From Opitutaceae bacterium (GTDB lineage Bacteria > Verrucomicrobiota > Verrucomicrobiia > Opitutales > Opitutaceae): 64,000 nt of DNA. The first letter of the stretch is position 1; every line of letters starts with the position of its first letter. This document shows, in pieces, positions 29,267 through 38,445 of this stretch. Made by a program: the position numbers and the translations under genes. The notes under the pieces are model-generated. The model saw nothing but the letters and a program-made list of their open reading frames with translations, made no database searches and was not told the DNA's origin. Location of the stretch: the NCBI GenBank assembly GCA_016795565.1, contig JAEUGW010000026.1:17771-81770 (forward strand), given 5' to 3'.

Positions 29267-31831
29267 ATGCTCCGCCTGCTCCTGCCGCCCAATCTCGCCG
29301 CCGCCGCCCCGCGCGACGCCATCGCCGTGCGCGTGGAGCTGGACTTTTTGCCGGGCGACCGGCCCGGACAAACACCGGCCGGCCAGCAGGCCGGAACGGT
29401 GAACCTCCCTGAGGGCCTGGTGCCGGCCCTCGCCATCCTCCAGCGCCTCGGCGTCGCCCCGCAACCCGTGTCGCTCATCCAGCTGAAGCGCTCCCAGCTC
29501 CGTGAGCTCGTCCAGGCCCTCCTCGGCGAACGCGTCTTCTTCCGCGCCGACCGCCCCACCCTGCCCCTCGCTTGGAATGGCATCGATCTGCCGGGAGTGA
29601 GCGAGCATTTGCGCGAACCCGCCGCGCCGACCCCGGCACCGCCCCGCCCGGTCAAGCCCCAGCCCCGCGAAATCCCCGCGCCCGACCTCACCCCGCTCAC
29701 CGTGGACGGCTCCGAGCATTACCTCGCCATCACCCTGCCCTCGCGCGAGTCGATGGTTTACGACGCCGCCCTCGAGTTCCTCCGCGCCCACCGCTTCATC
29801 CTCGACCCGCTCACCCGCAAGTGGTGGCTGCGCGACCGCCACAAGGTCCTCAACCTCCTCGCCACGCACGGCGCGCTGTTGCGCGACAACCTCCACGCCG
29901 AGTTCACGCCCAACTTCGAGAAAAACACGGCCCGCCTGCAGGCCGCCACGATCGCCGCCCAAATCAGCGAGGCCGCCGACGGCTACGACGTCACCCTCGG
30001 CCTCGCGGCCGGCACCGCCCCGGACGCGCAAATCCGCTCCGCCGTGGCGACCGGCCGAGGCTACATCGAGGCCGACGGCGCCATCTACCTCATCGACGCC
30101 GCCAAGCTCGCCGAGCTTGAGGCCGCGCAGCGCGCGCTCGCCGGCGAGCTCTCCGCCGCCAGCGCCAGCGGCCGCCACCGCATCGCCAAGGCCCGGGCCG
30201 CCGAGGTCACCGATCTGCTGGAGAACATCGCCCCGCACTTCTCCGCGCCGGAAACCTGGCACGCCCGCAGCACCGCGCTGAAAAATCTCTCGACGCTCCG
30301 GCCCGCCCCCGTGCCGGCCGGCTTCACCGCCACCCTCCGCCCCTACCAGCAGCTCGGCGTCGCCTGGCTCTGGCACCTGCACGGCCAAGGACTCGGCGGC
30401 ATCCTGGCCGACGAAATGGGCCTCGGCAAAACCCCGCAAGCCCTCGCCCTTCTGGCTACGGCAACCGCACGCAGGTCCTTTGCCTCGGTTTCGCCGACTC
30501 TGGGCGCTGCCGGAGGACAGCGCGGAGGCGAGAACCGAGGACAAACACCGGCCGGCCAGCAGGCCGGAACGGTGCACCTCGTCGTCGTGCCGGCCTCGCT
30601 CGTGGAGAACTGGCGGCGCGAGGCCGCGCGCTTCGCGCCGGCGCTGCGCGTGTTCGTCCACCACGGCACCGCCCGGCTCACCGCGACGGAGTTTGCCGGC
30701 TACGATCTCGTGCTCACCTCCTACGGCACGCTGGCGCGCGACGCGGAGCTGTTCGCGGGCGGCCGGTTCGATGTCATCCTCGCCGACGAGGCGCAGCACC
30801 TGAAGAACCGCCGCACGCAGGCCGCCCAGGCGCTGCGCGTGCTGCACGGCCGCAGCCGCTTCCTGCTCACGGGCACGCCGCTGGAAAACTCGCTCGACGA
30901 CCTGCGCTCCCTCTTTGAATTCCTCATGCCCGGCTTCCTCCCCAAGCTGCCGCCGGGCCTGAAGCGCGAGGAACGCGCCTTCCACGACGAGCGCCTCCGC
31001 GTCCAGACCGCGCCCTACATCCTGCGCCGCACCAAGGCCGCCGTCGCCCCCGAGCTGCCGCCGAAGATCGAGCAGGTCGTCTGGTGCGAGCCCACCGCCG
31101 CGCAGGCCGCGCTCTACCGCCGCCTGCAGGAAGACACCGAGCGCGCACTCATCGACCTCGCCGCTTCCGGCGCCTCCGAGGGCCGCCTGCACCTGGCCAC
31201 GCTCACCCAGTTGCTCCGCCTCCGCCAGCTCTGCTGCGACCCGCGCCTGGTTTCCGAGGTAGGGCGCGTTGTCCCTAACGCGCCGCGGCGGGTTGGGGAC
31301 AACCCGCCCTACCAGAATTCCGCAAAATTGGACGCCTTCCGCGAGCTGCTCGCCGAATCCATCGACGAGGGCCACCGCATGCTCGTCTTCTCCCAGTTCA
31401 CCTCGCTGCTGGCGCTGTTGCGCGAGGAACTCGACGCCGAGGGCGTCACCCACTGCTACCTCGACGGCTCGATGTCGCCCAAGGCCCGGCAGGCCGTCGT
31501 GGACCGGTTCCAGAACGACGCGACCATCCCCGTCTTCCTCATCTCGCTCAAGGCCGGCGGCACGGGCCTCAACCTCACCGGCGCCGACACCGTCGTGCAC
31601 TACGACCCGTGGTGGAATCCCGCCGTCGAGGCGCAGGCCACCGACCGCACCCACCGCATCGGGCAGACCAAGGTGGTCACCAGCTACCGCCTGATCTGCT
31701 CCGGCACGGTCGAGGAAAAAGTCATGGCCCTGCAGGAGGAGAAACGCGCCCTCCTCGCGGGCGTGTTCGAGGCCAGCGACGCGGCCGCCGCCAAGCTCAG
31801 CCTGGCCGACCTGCGCGCGCTGCTGAAATAG
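29267..31831 (+). CDS. SNF2-family DEAD/DEAH-box helicase
   Basis: An 854-residue Swi2/Snf2 ATPase. The N-terminal ~340 residues are bacterial-specific. Motif I is DEMGLGKT (about 381-388), motif II DEAQHLKN, motif III LLTGTPLEN, motif IV VFSQFTSLL, motif V AGGTGLNLT and motif VI ATDRTHRIGQ. It should be an ATP-driven DNA translocase acting on protein-DNA complexes or in repair. It is unusual in holding three in-frame repeat insertions: residues about 33-46, about 405-438 (between motif I and the following VVVPASLVENW strand) and about 665-682. They add 14-34 residues each (e.g. GQTPAGQQAGTV twice) without a stop or frameshift. Confidence 0.93.
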   Translation: MLRLLLPPNLAAAAPRDAIAVRVELDFLPGDRPGQTPAGQQAGTVNLPEGLVPALAILQRLGVAPQPVSLIQLKRSQLRELVQALLGERVFFRADRPTLPLAWNGIDLPGVSEHLREPAAPTPAPPRPVKPQPREIPAPDLTPLTVDGSEHYLAITLPSRESMVYDAALEFLRAHRFILDPLTRKWWLRDRHKVLNLLATHGALLRDNLHAEFTPNFEKNTARLQAATIAAQISEAADGYDVTLGLAAGTAPDAQIRSAVATGRGYIEADGAIYLIDAAKLAELEAAQRALAGELSAASASGRHRIAKARAAEVTDLLENIAPHFSAPETWHARSTALKNLSTLRPAPVPAGFTATLRPYQQLGVAWLWHLHGQGLGGILADEMGLGKTPQALALLATATARRSFASVSPTLGAAGGQRGGENRGQTPAGQQAGTVHLVVVPASLVENWRREAARFAPALRVFVHHGTARLTATEFAGYDLVLTSYGTLARDAELFAGGRFDVILADEAQHLKNRRTQAAQALRVLHGRSRFLLTGTPLENSLDDLRSLFEFLMPGFLPKLPPGLKREERAFHDERLRVQTAPYILRRTKAAVAPELPPKIEQVVWCEPTAAQAALYRRLQEDTERALIDLAASGASEGRLHLATLTQLLRLRQLCCDPRLVSEVGRVVPNAPRRVGDNPPYQNSAKLDAFRELLAESIDEGHRMLVFSQFTSLLALLREELDAEGVTHCYLDGSMSPKARQAVVDRFQNDATIPVFLISLKAGGTGLNLTGADTVVHYDPWWNPAVEAQATDRTHRIGQTKVVTSYRLICSGTVEEKVMALQEEKRALLAGVFEASDAAAAKLSLADLRALLK
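29364..29403. repeat. Short copy of the GGACAAACACCGG...AACGGTG repeat, in frame in the SNF2 gene
   Basis: GGACAAACACCGG, then a CCGGCC-AGCA-GGCCGG hairpin, then AACGGTG. It corresponds to the right part of the copies at 30480 and 54536. It encodes GQTPAGQQAGTV. Confidence 0.8.
30480..30580. repeat. Full copy of a two-hairpin repeat, in frame in the SNF2 gene
   Basis: The left hairpin is CGGTTTCGCC...GGCGAGAACCG with an inner GCGCTG/CAGCGC stem. Then come GGACAAACACCGG, a CCGGCC-AGCA-GGCCGG hairpin, and AACGGTG. The whole unit matches 54536-54638, with compensatory changes in the right-hand stem. It is translated as part of the helicase between motif I and the next core strand. Confidence 0.85.
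31258..31313. repeat. REP pair in frame in the SNF2 gene
   Basis: GGTAGGGCGCGTT-GTCCC-TAACGCGCC forms the first hairpin. The second, inverted hairpin is GGCGGGTT-GGGGAC-AACCCGCC followed by CTACC. Both have a GTAG foot. It encodes VGRVVPNAPRRVGDNPPYQ between CDPRLVSE and NSAKLDAF of the helicase. Confidence 0.85.
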
Positions 31832-31889
31832 GGCGCGCCGCCATTTTCCGCGTTTTCATTTCGCCTGCGGGCGCCCATCTTCCCGGCCG

Positions 31890-32894
31890 ATGTTTCGCCG
31901 CCTGCTCTTCTTCTCCGTCCTCGGTGCCGTTGCGACCGCCGGCTGGGCCCAAAGCGCCGCCGCTCCGCTGCGCCCCGAGGACACGCCGGCGCAGCCGGCC
32001 GACCCGGCGCCGGACGCCCCGCCCGCCCCGCCGGACAGTCCGCCCGTAGCCAACTGGTTCGAGGCCCAGGTGGAGCTGCATCGCCGCGGGTATTCCTGCG
32101 GCTCCATTGACGGCGTGCGCGGCGCGCAGACCGCCGAGGCCCTGATGGCCTTCCAGCGCAACGAGGGGCTCCCGCCGACCGGCGTCCTCGATGCCGCGAC
32201 CCGCGACCTCCTCCGCCTCACCGCCGCGCCCCTGGCCACCCACATCTTCACGGCGGCGGATCTGGCCAGCCTCGAGCCCGCCGCCGTCACCTGGCTGGAA
32301 AAATCCCAGCGGCCCGCCCTCGCCTACGCCTCCGCCCTCGAATTGGCCGCCGAGCTCTCCCGCACCAACCCGAAGCTCCTCCGCACCCTGAATCCGGCCT
32401 TCAACTGGGACGACCTCCTGCCCGGCGCCACCATCTCCGTGCCGGCCGTCGCGCCGTTCACCAGCCCCCTCAGAGTCGCGCGCATCCACATCCGCCTCGC
32501 GGAAAAAGTCCTCGAGGCCACCACGGAGGAGGGCCGGATCGTCCTGCACTGTCCCGTGAGCATCGCCCGCAACGTCGAGAAGCGCCCGGTCGGCGAGTTG
32601 AGGGTCACCGTCGTCATCCCCAATCCCGACTACACCTTTGATCCGGCGGTTTTCCCCGAATCCGCCGAGGCGCAAACCCTGGGCCGCAAGCTCATCCTGC
32701 CGCCCGGGCCGAACAATCCCGTCGGCCTCGCCTGGATCGGCCTCGACCGCCCCGGCTACGGCCTGCACGGCACGCCCGACCCGGAAAAGGTCGGCCGCAC
32801 CGAGTCCCACGGCTGCTTCCGCCTCGCCAACTGGGACGCCGTCGCCCTGTTCTCCCTCGTCAGGGTTGGCACGCCCGTGCTGGTGGAGCCGTGA
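31890..32894 (+). CDS. L,D-transpeptidase with peptidoglycan-binding domain
   Basis: A 334-residue exported enzyme. Signal peptide about 1-20 (LLFFSVLGAVATAGWAQ), proline-rich linker (about 25-50), PG_binding_1 domain (about 52-110, YSCGSIDGVRGAQTAEALMAFQ), a LysM-like segment (about 150-190), then the YkuD catalytic domain (about 195-330). The catalytic motif HGTPDPEKVGRTESHGCFR supplies His and the nucleophile Cys309. It would cross-link peptidoglycan or attach proteins to it through 3-3 bonds in the periplasm. Confidence 0.92.
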   Translation: MFRRLLFFSVLGAVATAGWAQSAAAPLRPEDTPAQPADPAPDAPPAPPDSPPVANWFEAQVELHRRGYSCGSIDGVRGAQTAEALMAFQRNEGLPPTGVLDAATRDLLRLTAAPLATHIFTAADLASLEPAAVTWLEKSQRPALAYASALELAAELSRTNPKLLRTLNPAFNWDDLLPGATISVPAVAPFTSPLRVARIHIRLAEKVLEATTEEGRIVLHCPVSIARNVEKRPVGELRVTVVIPNPDYTFDPAVFPESAEAQTLGRKLILPPGPNNPVGLAWIGLDRPGYGLHGTPDPEKVGRTESHGCFRLANWDAVALFSLVRVGTPVLVEP

Positions 32895-32907
32895 GACACT
32901 TTCTTCC

Positions 32908-32978
32908 TGTAGCGGCGGTCTATGACCGCCGTCGAACACCGCAGGATACTCGCCCGGCGGTCATAGACCGCCGCTACA
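32908..32978. repeat. REP pair (TGTAGCGGCGGTC family) without an outer frame
   Basis: TGTAGCGGCGGTCTATGACC opens the pair and its inverse ends at 32978. It fills most of the gap between the transpeptidase stop and the DUF1684 start. Confidence 0.88.
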
Positions 32979-33040
32979 AGTTCAGCCCGCCCTCAACCCC
33001 GGGATTTCCTTTTCGCGGCGAATCTGCCTTCCTCGGGCCC

Positions 33041-33925
33041 ATGCTTTCGCGCTCTCTGCTCCTCGCCGCCCTGCTGCTTGCCCCCGCGGCCTTCGCGCAG
33101 GATGACCATGCCAAATCCATCGAGGCCTGGCGCGCCGCGCGCGTCGCCCGCCTGACCGCCCCGGACAGCTGGCTCACCCTGGTCGGCCGCCACCTGCTCG
33201 CCCCGGGCGACAATTCCCTCGGCACCGAGTCCGACAATTCCATCCGCCTCGCCGTCGGCCCGCCCTACCTCGCTACCGTCACGCTCGCTGCCGATGGCAC
33301 CCTCACGCTCACGCCCGCCCCGAGCGCGTTCCTCGCGGCCAACGGCGTGCCGGTCCACCGCCCGGTCCCCCTGGTCTGGCAGGGCGACGAACCCACCCGC
33401 GTGACCTTTGGCTCGGCGAATTTCCACGTGATGCGGCGCGGCGAGGGCCTCTACCTCCGCGTGCGCGACACCGAGGCCGCCAGCCGCGTGCACTTCGCCG
33501 GCCTCGACTACTTCCCCATCGATCCCGCCTGGCGCATCGAGGCCGCGTGGGTGCCCTTCGATCCGGTGCGTCAGGTCGGCATCACCAACATGATCGGCGT
33601 CACCGAGCCCGCGCCGGTGCCGGGCAAGGCCGTGTTCACCCGCGATGGCCGCACCGTCGAGCTGCTCCCCATCGATGAGGGCGGCGAGGACCTGTTCTTT
33701 GTGCTGACGGACTTGACCGCCGGCGAGGAAACCTACGGGGCCTCGCGCTTTCTCTACGCGCCCAAGCCCAAGCCGGGCGAGACGAAGCTCATCCTCGACT
33801 TCAACCGCCTGCAAAATCCGCCGTGCGCCTTCACCGCCTTCGCCACCTGCCCGCTCCCGCCGAAGGAAAACCGGATGCCCTTCCGCGTCACGGCCGGGGA
33901 GAAAAACTACCGCGGCGCCCATTGA
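33041..33925 (+). CDS. DUF1684 domain-containing exported protein
   Basis: A 294-residue protein with a signal peptide (about 1-19, LLLAALLLAPAAFAQ). It matches DUF1684: EAWRAARVARLTAPDSWLTLVG near the start, then DLTAGEETYGASRFLY and the highly conserved C-terminal pattern NPPCAFTAFATCPLPPKEN with paired cysteines. Family function is unknown. The ATG at 33041 is chosen for its signal peptide; the longer frame starts inside the REP pair. Confidence 0.88.
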   Translation: MLSRSLLLAALLLAPAAFAQDDHAKSIEAWRAARVARLTAPDSWLTLVGRHLLAPGDNSLGTESDNSIRLAVGPPYLATVTLAADGTLTLTPAPSAFLAANGVPVHRPVPLVWQGDEPTRVTFGSANFHVMRRGEGLYLRVRDTEAASRVHFAGLDYFPIDPAWRIEAAWVPFDPVRQVGITNMIGVTEPAPVPGKAVFTRDGRTVELLPIDEGGEDLFFVLTDLTAGEETYGASRFLYAPKPKPGETKLILDFNRLQNPPCAFTAFATCPLPPKENRMPFRVTAGEKNYRGAH

Positions 33926-34034
33926 GCCCGCGCGGCAATCCCGGCTTGCGCCGCCCGCGCGCGGCGGCTTCCGTCGGCGGCGTGCAACCGCGCGGCATCC
34001 AGCCCTTGTCCGTCAACCCCGGCAGCTCCACCCG

Positions 34035-34760
34035 ATGAACGCCCGCGACTGGGACCGCCTGGCGGCGGCCTATGACTCCGAGGTGTGCGACATCTTCGTC
34101 CGCGACCGCCGCAATGTCATCCGCCGCTGGCTCCGGGCGCGGGGCCTGCTGCGCGGTCGCCGGACCGTCCTCGATCTCGGCTGCGGCATCGGTTCGTTCT
34201 TCAAGCTCCATGGCCGGCACTTCGGCGAAAAGACCGGCACCGACCACTCGCGGCGCATGCTGCAGATCGCCGCCCGCCGCTGCCGCGCCGTGCCCGGCTG
34301 CCGCTGGCTGCAAGCCGACGCCCGGGGCCTGCCCCCGGAGCTCCGGGACCGTGCCGACCTGGTGGTCTGCTCCAACGTCATCACCTTCGTCTCGGCGGCC
34401 GCATGCCACCGCGCCATGCGCGAGACCGTGCGCGGGGCCAAGCCGGGCGGCTGGCTGCTGTTCATCCTGCCCGCCCTGGAAAGCCACGACCAGGTCGTCG
34501 CCGTCGAGTCCGGCCGCCCCCGGGCCGTGCGCACCTCGCCCGCGGCCATCGTGCGCCGCGATGACCGAATGCAGCGTTTCTACACGGCGGAGGGCGCCCG
34601 CCAGCTCGCCGCCCGCGCCGGCCTGCGGTCCATCAGCGTGCGGAAGGTCTGGTATCCGTGGAGCGACGAGGGCGTCACGCGCCCGCCGCGCGGGGCCGAG
34701 GTGCCCTGGGACTGGCTGCTCACGGCGCGGCGGCCGCTGCGGGTTCGCGGCGGAGAATGA
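34035..34760 (+). CDS. SAM-dependent methyltransferase
   Basis: A 241-residue class I methyltransferase. Motif I is VLDLGCGIGSFFK (about 45-57), then the acidic residue in TGTDHSRRML, and motif IV in ADLVVCSNVITFVS. The substrate is not evident; small-molecule (UbiE/arsenite/cypemycin-like) methylation is typical for this size. The next gene follows by 6 bp with a GAGGTGA ribosome site overlapping this stop, so the two are cotranscribed; a methyltransferase-exporter pair could act in detoxification. Confidence 0.85.
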   Translation: MNARDWDRLAAAYDSEVCDIFVRDRRNVIRRWLRARGLLRGRRTVLDLGCGIGSFFKLHGRHFGEKTGTDHSRRMLQIAARRCRAVPGCRWLQADARGLPPELRDRADLVVCSNVITFVSAAACHRAMRETVRGAKPGGWLLFILPALESHDQVVAVESGRPRAVRTSPAAIVRRDDRMQRFYTAEGARQLAARAGLRSISVRKVWYPWSDEGVTRPPRGAEVPWDWLLTARRPLRVRGGE

Positions 34761-34766
34761 GGTGAC

Positions 34767-35996
34767 ATGTCCGCCTCCCACGCCCGCCAGCCGGCCGTCG
34801 GCTTCATCTTTGTCACGCTGACGCTGGCGATCACCGGCTTTGGGTTGCTCGTGCCCGTGCTGCCCAAGCTCATTGTGCAGTTCCAAGGCGGGGACCTCAC
34901 CACCGGCTCCCATTCCTATGGCTGGCTCGTGAGCATTTACGCGCTGATGCAGTTCATCGGCGCGCCCATCCTGGGCTCGTTGTCGGACCGGTTCGGCCGG
35001 CGCCGCATCATCCTGATCGCGACCGCCGGCTCGGCCGTGGACTACGTCATCATGGCCGCCGCGCCGTCGCTGGCGTGGCTGTTTGTCGCGCGCATCATCG
35101 CGGGGTTCACGGCCGGCGTCTATGCCACGGCCAACGCCTACCTGGTGGACATCACCCCGCCGGAGAAGCGGGCGGGCGCCTTCGGGCTGCTCGGCGCCGC
35201 GTTCGGCATCGGCTTCGTCGTCGGGCCGGTTGCGGGCGGCCTGCTGGGCGAGGTGGATCTGCGGCTGCCGTTCTGGGTGGCCGCCGGCTGCTCCGCCCTT
35301 AACTGGCTCTGGGGCCTGCTGGTGCTGCCCGAGTCGCTGCCGCCGGCCCACCGGCGGGAGTTTTCGTGGGCCCGGGCCAATCCCCTCGGGGCGCTGCTGG
35401 CCCTGAAGCGCCTGCCGGCGGTGCTGGGCCTGACGGAGAGCTACTTCATCCTGATGCTGGCGCAGACCATGATGTTTTCCATGTGGGCGCTCTACACGGC
35501 CTACCGCTTCAACTGGAGTCCGGCCGAGGTGGGCCTCTCGCTGATGTTCACCGGCATCCTCTCCGGTTTCGTGCAGGCGGTGCTGGTGAAAAGAATCGTG
35601 CCGAGGCTCGGTGATACGCGCGCCGTCGTGGTCGGCTTTTCCGTCTCCGCCCTCGCCTACCTCGGCTACGGCCTCGCGCCGCACGGCTGGGTGATCTACG
35701 TGATCATGACCTTCGCCTGCTTCGCCGGCCTCTCGGGCCCGGCCCTGCAGTCCTACATCAGCAAGCATGTGCCGGCGAACGAGCAGGGGGCCGTGCAGGG
35801 CGTGTTCGCCGGTCTCGCGAGCCTCGCGGGCATCCCGGGGCCGTTCATCGCGACCTGGAGCTTTGGCTGGGCCATCGCGCCGGGCAGCCGGCTCCACCTG
35901 CCCGGCATCGCGTTTTTCGAGGCGGCGCTCCTCATCGCGCTCGCCCTCGGGCTGGCGCTGCGGAGCTTCCGCCGCGACGCCGCCGCCCGGGCATAG
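34767..35996 (+). CDS. MFS transporter, TetA-like drug efflux family
   Basis: A 409-residue transporter with 12 predicted helices. GSLSDRFGRRRIILIATAG is the loop 2-3 motif A, and VDITPPEKRAGAFGLLGAAFGIGFVVGP is the motif C region characteristic of drug/proton antiporters. The overall pattern is that of the TCR/TetA group (12-TMS DHA1). Substrate unknown. A good ribosome site (GAGGTGA) stands 6 bp before its ATG, and it is coupled to the methyltransferase gene. Confidence 0.88.
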   Translation: MSASHARQPAVGFIFVTLTLAITGFGLLVPVLPKLIVQFQGGDLTTGSHSYGWLVSIYALMQFIGAPILGSLSDRFGRRRIILIATAGSAVDYVIMAAAPSLAWLFVARIIAGFTAGVYATANAYLVDITPPEKRAGAFGLLGAAFGIGFVVGPVAGGLLGEVDLRLPFWVAAGCSALNWLWGLLVLPESLPPAHRREFSWARANPLGALLALKRLPAVLGLTESYFILMLAQTMMFSMWALYTAYRFNWSPAEVGLSLMFTGILSGFVQAVLVKRIVPRLGDTRAVVVGFSVSALAYLGYGLAPHGWVIYVIMTFACFAGLSGPALQSYISKHVPANEQGAVQGVFAGLASLAGIPGPFIATWSFGWAIAPGSRLHLPGIAFFEAALLIALALGLALRSFRRDAAARA

Positions 35997-36011
35997 CCCG
36001 CCGTCCTTCAC

Positions 36012-36578
36012 TCAACCACCCCACGGCACAGGCGGAGTCACGACCGGCTTCGTCAGGTCGAATTCCACCCGAAACCGCCGGCCCTCGGCCTCGCGCCGCA
36101 GACCATAACCGAACATTTTTCCCGGCTCAATTTGCACCGTCCAGATGTTGGTCGCCGCCGCCGGGATCAGCTGCGCCGTGTAGGCATCCGCCAGAAAATC
36201 CTGGCGCCCGGCCGTGCCGGCGGCCGCCGTGTCGCCGCCGTATTGGGTGACCTTGTCCTCGCTGCCGTCCTCTTGCCGGTGGTCGTGCTTGAGCCGCAGG
36301 CCGGCCCGCGTGCGCGTGATCACCCAAGTGCGCGAGCGATTGGCCCCGACGTGGAACGGGATGCGGATCTCGTTCTCCCCGCAGGCGCGCACGTGCATGA
36401 CCATGCGCTGGCTGGCGAAGGCCGCATCCGACGGTGCCGTGCCCTCGATCACTTTCCCTTCGAACGCCTGCCCGCAGAGCGCCTGCAGGTTTTCCCAAAA
36501 CAGGGTTTGCGGTGACAGCTCCGCCGCGAAACCGGCAATCGCAAGCAGGGACAAGGGCAGCCAACGAAACAGCTTCAT
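36012..36578 (-). CDS. Exported protein of unknown function
   Basis: A 188-residue protein with a signal peptide (about 1-19, MKLFRWLPLSLLAIAGFAA). Recurring features: FWENLQALCGQAFEGKV, then RIPFHVGANRSRTWVI, LKHDHRQEDGSEDKVTQYGG, and a C-terminal FRVEFDLTKPV. I recall this pattern from conserved exported proteins in several Gram-negative phyla but cannot name a function. A further in-frame ATG lies 21 bp upstream. Convergent with the MFS gene. Confidence 0.75.
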   Translation of the reverse strand: MKLFRWLPLSLLAIAGFAAELSPQTLFWENLQALCGQAFEGKVIEGTAPSDAAFASQRMVMHVRACGENEIRIPFHVGANRSRTWVITRTRAGLRLKHDHRQEDGSEDKVTQYGGDTAAAGTAGRQDFLADAYTAQLIPAAATNIWTVQIEPGKMFGYGLRREAEGRRFRVEFDLTKPVVTPPVPWGG

Positions 36579-36672
36579 TCCGCAATCCAGCCAACGCACC
36601 GGCGAGCCCGCAACTGCGGAAACCCGCTCGCCACGTCGCGGGGTTCCGCCCCCTCCCCGCGTTCCCCGCGGC

Positions 36673-37578
36673 TCAGCGAAAATAGTCGGCCCGGGCCGCG
36701 ATCATCCGCTTCACTGCCGCCGCCGCTTGCGTCGGCGAGGTGACCGAAATCTCCAGACCGGACACCGTGAAGTTCCGGCTTTCATTGCGGAACTGCCGGT
36801 AAGCGCCGTTGTTGAAATGCCACTGGGTGGCGGAGAATGCCACCGGCACCGGCCGGGCAAAGCTCAGATAGATTGAGGAGCTGCGCGTTGTGACTTGGGT
36901 CAGGTCGGTCAGGCTGAAGACCGTGGCGGTGGCCTCCCGGTGTCCTGGTCGCCACGGGCCGTTGCCGCTTTCCACGTAGGGTGAGCGAACCTCCTGCCTG
37001 ATCTCGCTCCTGACGGTGATTTGTTCGGGCGAACCGGAGATGGTCGAAAAAATCTTCAGGCCGCTCTCAAAACCTGTCCCCGACGGTGGCTGTTGGGTGA
37101 CCTTTGGACTCTTGCGAAATGCCTCAAACGCGTCGGCCATCTGTATCCGGGCCGCGTTGCGGGCCTCGGCGCCGGAACCGACCTTGCCCTCGATGTCATC
37201 GAGGATCTGCGTGACCGACTTGATCTCGTCCGCACTCACCCGGTCCACGTCCTTGGTGAAATCCTTGTCCTTCTCCCGGCGCTCGATGAGATCAAAGAAA
37301 CGGGCCATTTCGCCCTGAGCCTCCTGGTAGCGACCGGCGCGGTAGGCCGACATGATGTGCAGGTATTGGATCACCTCGTTCGACTGGCCTTCGAGCAGTC
37401 GCTTGGCCTCGTTGAGGCTCGCGATGGCATCGGCGTATTTACCCGCCTCATAGGCGGTCTTGGCCGTATAATATTTGGCCTGCGCCCGGTAGTTGGCCGA
37501 CTGGGCCGATACCAGCGCCGGCAGACCGAGGGCAAGCACGGCAAAACCAAGGAGGTGGCGAACTTGGGATAGGAGCAT
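36673..37578 (-). CDS. Exported TPR-like protein of unknown function
   Basis: A 301-residue protein with a signal peptide (about 1-24, LLGFAVLALGLPALVSAQ). Residues 28-90 look like one or two TPR units (YYTAKTAYEAGKYADAIASLNEAKRLLE, then YLHIMSAYRAGRYQEAQGEM). The C-terminal half is beta-rich and unrecognised. The frame extends upstream without homology, so the start is set at the signal peptide. Confidence 0.72.
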   Translation of the reverse strand: MLLSQVRHLLGFAVLALGLPALVSAQSANYRAQAKYYTAKTAYEAGKYADAIASLNEAKRLLEGQSNEVIQYLHIMSAYRAGRYQEAQGEMARFFDLIERREKDKDFTKDVDRVSADEIKSVTQILDDIEGKVGSGAEARNAARIQMADAFEAFRKSPKVTQQPPSGTGFESGLKIFSTISGSPEQITVRSEIRQEVRSPYVESGNGPWRPGHREATATVFSLTDLTQVTTRSSSIYLSFARPVPVAFSATQWHFNNGAYRQFRNESRNFTVSGLEISVTSPTQAAAAVKRMIAARADYFR

Positions 37579-37652
37579 CCCGCATTCTGTTGGGCGCGGT
37601 GACTGCCCGTCAATCCCCGGGGACAGGGCCGACCCGGAGCGGATCGCGCCGC

Positions 37653-38381
37653 TTACTTGATCTCGAGGAGCTCGACCTCGAAGATCAGCACGGCGTTGGG
37701 CGGGATGTCGCCCTTGCCGCGCGCGCCGTAGCCGATGGCCGGGGGGATGCTCAGCCGCCATTTGTCGCCGACGGACATCAGCTGCAGCGCCTCCGTCCAG
37801 CCGGCGATCACCTGGTTCAGGGAAAACTCGATGGGCTCCTTGCGCTCGACGGAGCTGTCGAAGACCTTCCCGTCAACCAGGGTGCCGTGGTAGTGCACCT
37901 TGACGGTGCTGGTCGCCGTCGGCTTCGGGCCGCTGCCGCCCTTGAGCACCTCATACTGCAGGCCGGAGGCGGTGACATGCACGCCAGGCTTCGCCTTGTT
38001 CTTCGCCAGGTAGTCGTTGCCGAGGGCGAGTTGCTTCTCCCCCGCCGCCGCGGCCGCCGCGGCCATCTTCTGCTGCAAGGCCATGAAGGCGGCCTCGAGC
38101 TCCGACTCCGGCACGCGGGTCTTGGCCTTGGCCAGGCCGTCGGTGAGGCCCGCGATGAGGGCCGCCTGATCCACCGTCAGCGCGCTGTCGCGGGCGAGTC
38201 CGGCCCCCATGTTGTGGCCGATGCCATAACTCACCTTTTGGTCCACCGAGTCGAGGGTGGCGGCGGCCGGCGCCGGGGCGGCCGACGCCGACTGGCCGGA
38301 GACCGGCTGCTTGCCGCAGCCGGCGAAAGTGAGGGCCGCGCAGGCCAGGAGGAGGGAAACCGGGGAGGTGATGCGATTCAT
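37653..38381 (-). CDS. FKBP-type peptidyl-prolyl isomerase lipoprotein
   Basis: A 242-residue protein. A lipobox (LTFAGC, Cys about 20) marks it as a lipoprotein. Residues about 45-125 form the helical FKBP_N dimerisation domain (VSYGIGHNMGAGLARD). Residues about 145-240 form the FKBP domain with VKVHYHGTLVDGKVFDSS, VIAGWTEALQLM and IPPAIGYGARG, the usual active-site strands. It should accelerate proline isomerisation of periplasmic or outer membrane proteins, like FkpA or Mip. Confidence 0.92.
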   Translation of the reverse strand: MNRITSPVSLLLACAALTFAGCGKQPVSGQSASAAPAPAAATLDSVDQKVSYGIGHNMGAGLARDSALTVDQAALIAGLTDGLAKAKTRVPESELEAAFMALQQKMAAAAAAAGEKQLALGNDYLAKNKAKPGVHVTASGLQYEVLKGGSGPKPTATSTVKVHYHGTLVDGKVFDSSVERKEPIEFSLNQVIAGWTEALQLMSVGDKWRLSIPPAIGYGARGKGDIPPNAVLIFEVELLEIK

Positions 38382-38445
38382 GAAACGGCGACAGTGGAAG
38401 CTTCGGCGGGCGTGACAAGTCCGGGTTGGCACCCGCCGCCACTTT

